This document shows positions 21,121-22,289 of a stretch of DNA of 22,289 nt, in pieces (position 1 is the first letter of the stretch; the number at the start of each line of letters is the position of its first letter). The DNA is from a virus. The notes under the pieces were generated by a model. That model was not told where the DNA came from. It made no database searches and saw only the letters and a list, made by a program, of their open reading frames with translations. The stretch covers positions 1 to 22,289 of the IMG/VR virus record IMGVR_UViG_3300019766_000021. One strand, given 5' to 3'. The position numbers and the translations under genes were made by a program.

Positions 21121-21624
21121 ATGAAACAATTAAATAACGCGAATGGCAGAGTAATATCAATAGATAAAATTGATATTCAGAATAATAGAATAGTATATAG
21201 TATACATGAATTTGGTGATAAAAATGTTAAATTATCACAAGAATCACATAAATTTACTGAAATAAACCTACAGGATTATCTGTCAGAAACAGTAAACTAT
21301 ACTGATTTAGTTAATGAACAATTAGCTGTTGAAAAGGAAACAGGATATACTTATAGTGATGACAATCAAAATTGGACTATATTAAAAGGGTCGGAAGGGA
21401 ATGATACTTTAATTAGAGTTTATATACCTGCAAGCCTTATAAATAAAGAAGTAAATACAGGCAGCGCATTTGATTTACTTATGAAACAGATGAGTCCATT
21501 GGCGCCATTTACGCAAAGAAACGGAGTTGGAAGTATGCAGTATTTAGAAGAATTAACTGAGCCGGCAATAAGTATTTTAAATAGTCATTTAGAAGATGGT
21601 GTTAAAATTGAAAATAAAATTTAA
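21121..21624 (+). CDS. Unknown protein at the end of the structural operon
   Basis: A 167-residue protein beginning MKQLNNANGRVISIDKIDIQ, 11 bases after the tail-fibre stop. It is strand-rich in its first part, then a helix and a hydrophobic turn (YIPASLINKEVN), and ends in a helix with a G-V-x-S-M-Q-Y-L-E-E-L motif. It may assist or accompany the preceding fibre, but no family is recognised. It is the last plus-strand gene: about 6 bases after its stop the second minus-strand array begins at site D, so the array seems to have entered at the end of this operon. Confidence 0.65.
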   Translation: MKQLNNANGRVISIDKIDIQNNRIVYSIHEFGDKNVKLSQESHKFTEINLQDYLSETVNYTDLVNEQLAVEKETGYTYSDDNQNWTILKGSEGNDTLIRVYIPASLINKEVNTGSAFDLLMKQMSPLAPFTQRNGVGSMQYLEELTEPAISILNSHLEDGVKIENKI

Positions 21625-21630
21625 AAAGAC

Positions 21631-21689
21631 GAACACAACATCCGAATAAAAGCCATAGAAAAAACGGCTTTATTCTTTCCGTTATAAAC
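21631..21689 (-). repeat. attC-like site D, end of the right cassette array (59 bp)
   Basis: On the minus strand: R'' GTTTATAAC (21689-21681), then GG, an arm GAATAAAGCC, a loop, an arm GGCTTTTATTC, and R' GTTGTGTTC (21639-21631). The arms pair over 10 bp with one unpaired base, like the extrahelical bases of attC sites. R'' is the exact reverse complement of TTATAAAC, which begins the same cassette in site E. R' is phage sequence. Confidence 0.75.
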
Positions 21690-21693
21690 AATG

Positions 21694-21984
21694 CTATTCA
21701 ATCTTTAACCCTAATTCGATATTAATATAAGGGTCTATCTGGTCAACAGCAACTTGAAACTCACCTTCATCTCTTTTAATTTCTTCCCAACCGCTGCCAA
21801 TTAAATGATTATATAATTTCTCAATGCAATCAAATGAAAAACCGCCAATAGTTGTAAGGCAATCATATTTTATAAATTTATAATCAGGGTCGTTTTTATC
21901 TGGATAGTGAGTTTTGTAACTTCGCTTATCAATGGATAATTCATCTATTTTTCTTAATTCTTCTGGAATGTTTGATGTTTTCAT
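21694..21984 (-). CDS. Cassette gene, 96-residue protein of unknown function
   Basis: I take the ATG at 21984 (MKTSNIPEELRKIDELSIDK) rather than an upstream in-frame ATG at 22020. The downstream start has the AT-rich leader seen elsewhere, and the added 12 residues look unrelated. The product is charged and mostly helical, with a central hydrophobic part (CLTTIGGFSFDCIEKLYNHL) and a W-E-E-I patch. It has no recognised family. The stop TAG at 21694 lies four bases before R'' of site D. Its 3' end (GAATAGCATTGT) is nearly identical to that of the cassette gene at 7193, although the proteins differ. Confidence 0.65.
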   Translation of the reverse strand: MKTSNIPEELRKIDELSIDKRSYKTHYPDKNDPDYKFIKYDCLTTIGGFSFDCIEKLYNHLIGSGWEEIKRDEGEFQVAVDQIDPYINIELGLKIE

Positions 21985-22047
21985 TTTAATATATTTTAGT
22001 AAATAATTGTGATTTGACACACTAAGACGAATATTTCTAATAAAAAA

Positions 22048-22118
22048 GTTTATAACATTGCACTGGTCGCAACCGTTCGTGCCTCACGGCTTCGCCAGTG
22101 CAGTGCCGTTATTCAAAC
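22048..22118 (-). repeat. attC-like site E (71 bp)
   Basis: On the minus strand: R'' GTTTGAATAAC (22118-22108), GG, arm CACTGCACTGG, a GC-rich core with a secondary 4-bp stem (CCGT/ACGG), arm CCAGTGCAATG, and R' GTTATAAAC (22056-22048). The arms pair over 11 bp with one G-U pair. It is the most classical attC-like site in the window. The stop of the gene to its right is inside R''. Confidence 0.8.
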
Positions 22119-22289
22119 ATGCTCAAAATATCAGCATCGCTATTGCCGAGATTCAAAGATTCTAAAATCCGTTTTAGTCCTGTTTCGCCTAAAATTGTTT
22201 TATTATTGCAGATTTCGCCTAAATATTGACGCGATAAACCTGTATCTTTAGCCATATCAGCTCTGTTACCGTCATATTTTTCGGCAACT
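22109..22289 (-). CDS. Helix-turn-helix (XRE-like) protein, C-terminal part, cut by window edge
   Basis: The minus-strand frame is open from the right edge to a TAA at 22111-22109, giving the last 59 residues of a longer protein. NRADMAKDTGLSRQYLGEIC looks like the helix 2-turn-helix 3 part of an XRE/Cro-type DNA-binding domain. It is followed by KRILESLNLGNSD and a short acidic tail ending in MFE. The stop lies inside R'' of site E, the position expected of a cassette gene. It would be a cassette-borne regulator or antitoxin; the start and any partner gene are outside the window. Confidence 0.6.
   Translation of the reverse strand, partial: VAEKYDGNRADMAKDTGLSRQYLGEICNNKTILGETGLKRILESLNLGNSDADILSMFE

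Noticed and set aside
7640-21620. The whole late region as one giant cassette between the two arrays
   Set aside because: Its start would be TTGTGTTC from site D, so an R'' GAACACAA should stand at the other end near 7640; none is there, and the region is an ordinary phage operon.
1-22289. CRISPR array, tRNA or rRNA genes, insertion sequences, integrase
   Set aside because: No regular direct repeats with unique spacers, no cloverleaf or ribosomal sequence, and no transposase or tyrosine-recombinase motif was seen in any reading frame examined.

Overview
The window looks like the late (packaging, head and tail) region of a tailed phage or prophage of a Bacteroidetes host. Four things point that way. 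The DNA is AT-rich. Intergenic regions carry several promoters of the Bacteroidetes type (-33 TTTG and -7 TAnnTTTG, 17-20 bases apart). Starts lack strong Shine-Dalgarno sequences. Several structural proteins belong to families I associate with Bacteroidetes siphoviruses. No phage integrase, lysis enzyme, tRNA, rRNA, CRISPR array or IS element is recognisable, so a free phage cannot be told from a prophage.

Left part (1-2270): the end of a DUF3310-like gene, then a transcription boundary made of three consecutive terminator-like structures with promoters between them, including a candidate ~70-nt structured RNA at 543-614. Two small operons follow, which share a duplicated 5' leader. They encode four tiny proteins (one a helix-turn-helix protein) and a PLD-like protein.

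Late genes on the plus strand: TerS (2272), TerL (2693), an unknown protein (3919), a large virion/fibre-like protein (4518) and a two-helix membrane peptide (6143). After an interruption come a membrane peptide (7887), a membrane-anchored protein (8005), tail-terminator-like and HK97-gp10-like neck proteins (8698, 9138), two conserved tail-associated proteins (9614, 10681), the tape measure (12355), ClpP-like head protease with a scaffold-like tail (14790), major capsid protein (15842), tail-tube-like protein (16998), an unknown (17570), portal (17955), a DUF6712-like head-tail adaptor (19144), a tail fibre/spike (19697) and an unknown (21121). The tail module therefore precedes the head module, and the portal follows the capsid gene, unlike the common siphovirus order.

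Main discovery: at 6360-7808, and again at 21631 to the window end, blocks of small minus-strand genes of unknown function are separated by sites with the architecture of integron attC sites. Each has R'' (..AAC), imperfectly palindromic L''/L' arms and R' (GTT..). In every testable cassette the R'' box after the gene is the reverse complement of the bases that begin that same cassette (TTATGCAC/GTGCATAA, TTATAGGC/GCCTATAA, TTATAAAC/GTTTATAA exact; TTATAAGCC/GGCTTTTAA 8 of 9). The two half-boxes within one site match each other less well. This is the signature of cassettes inserted by recombination at G^TT. The phage thus appears to carry two integron-cassette arrays without an integrase in view, both opposing late transcription; the left one ends at a bidirectional terminator.
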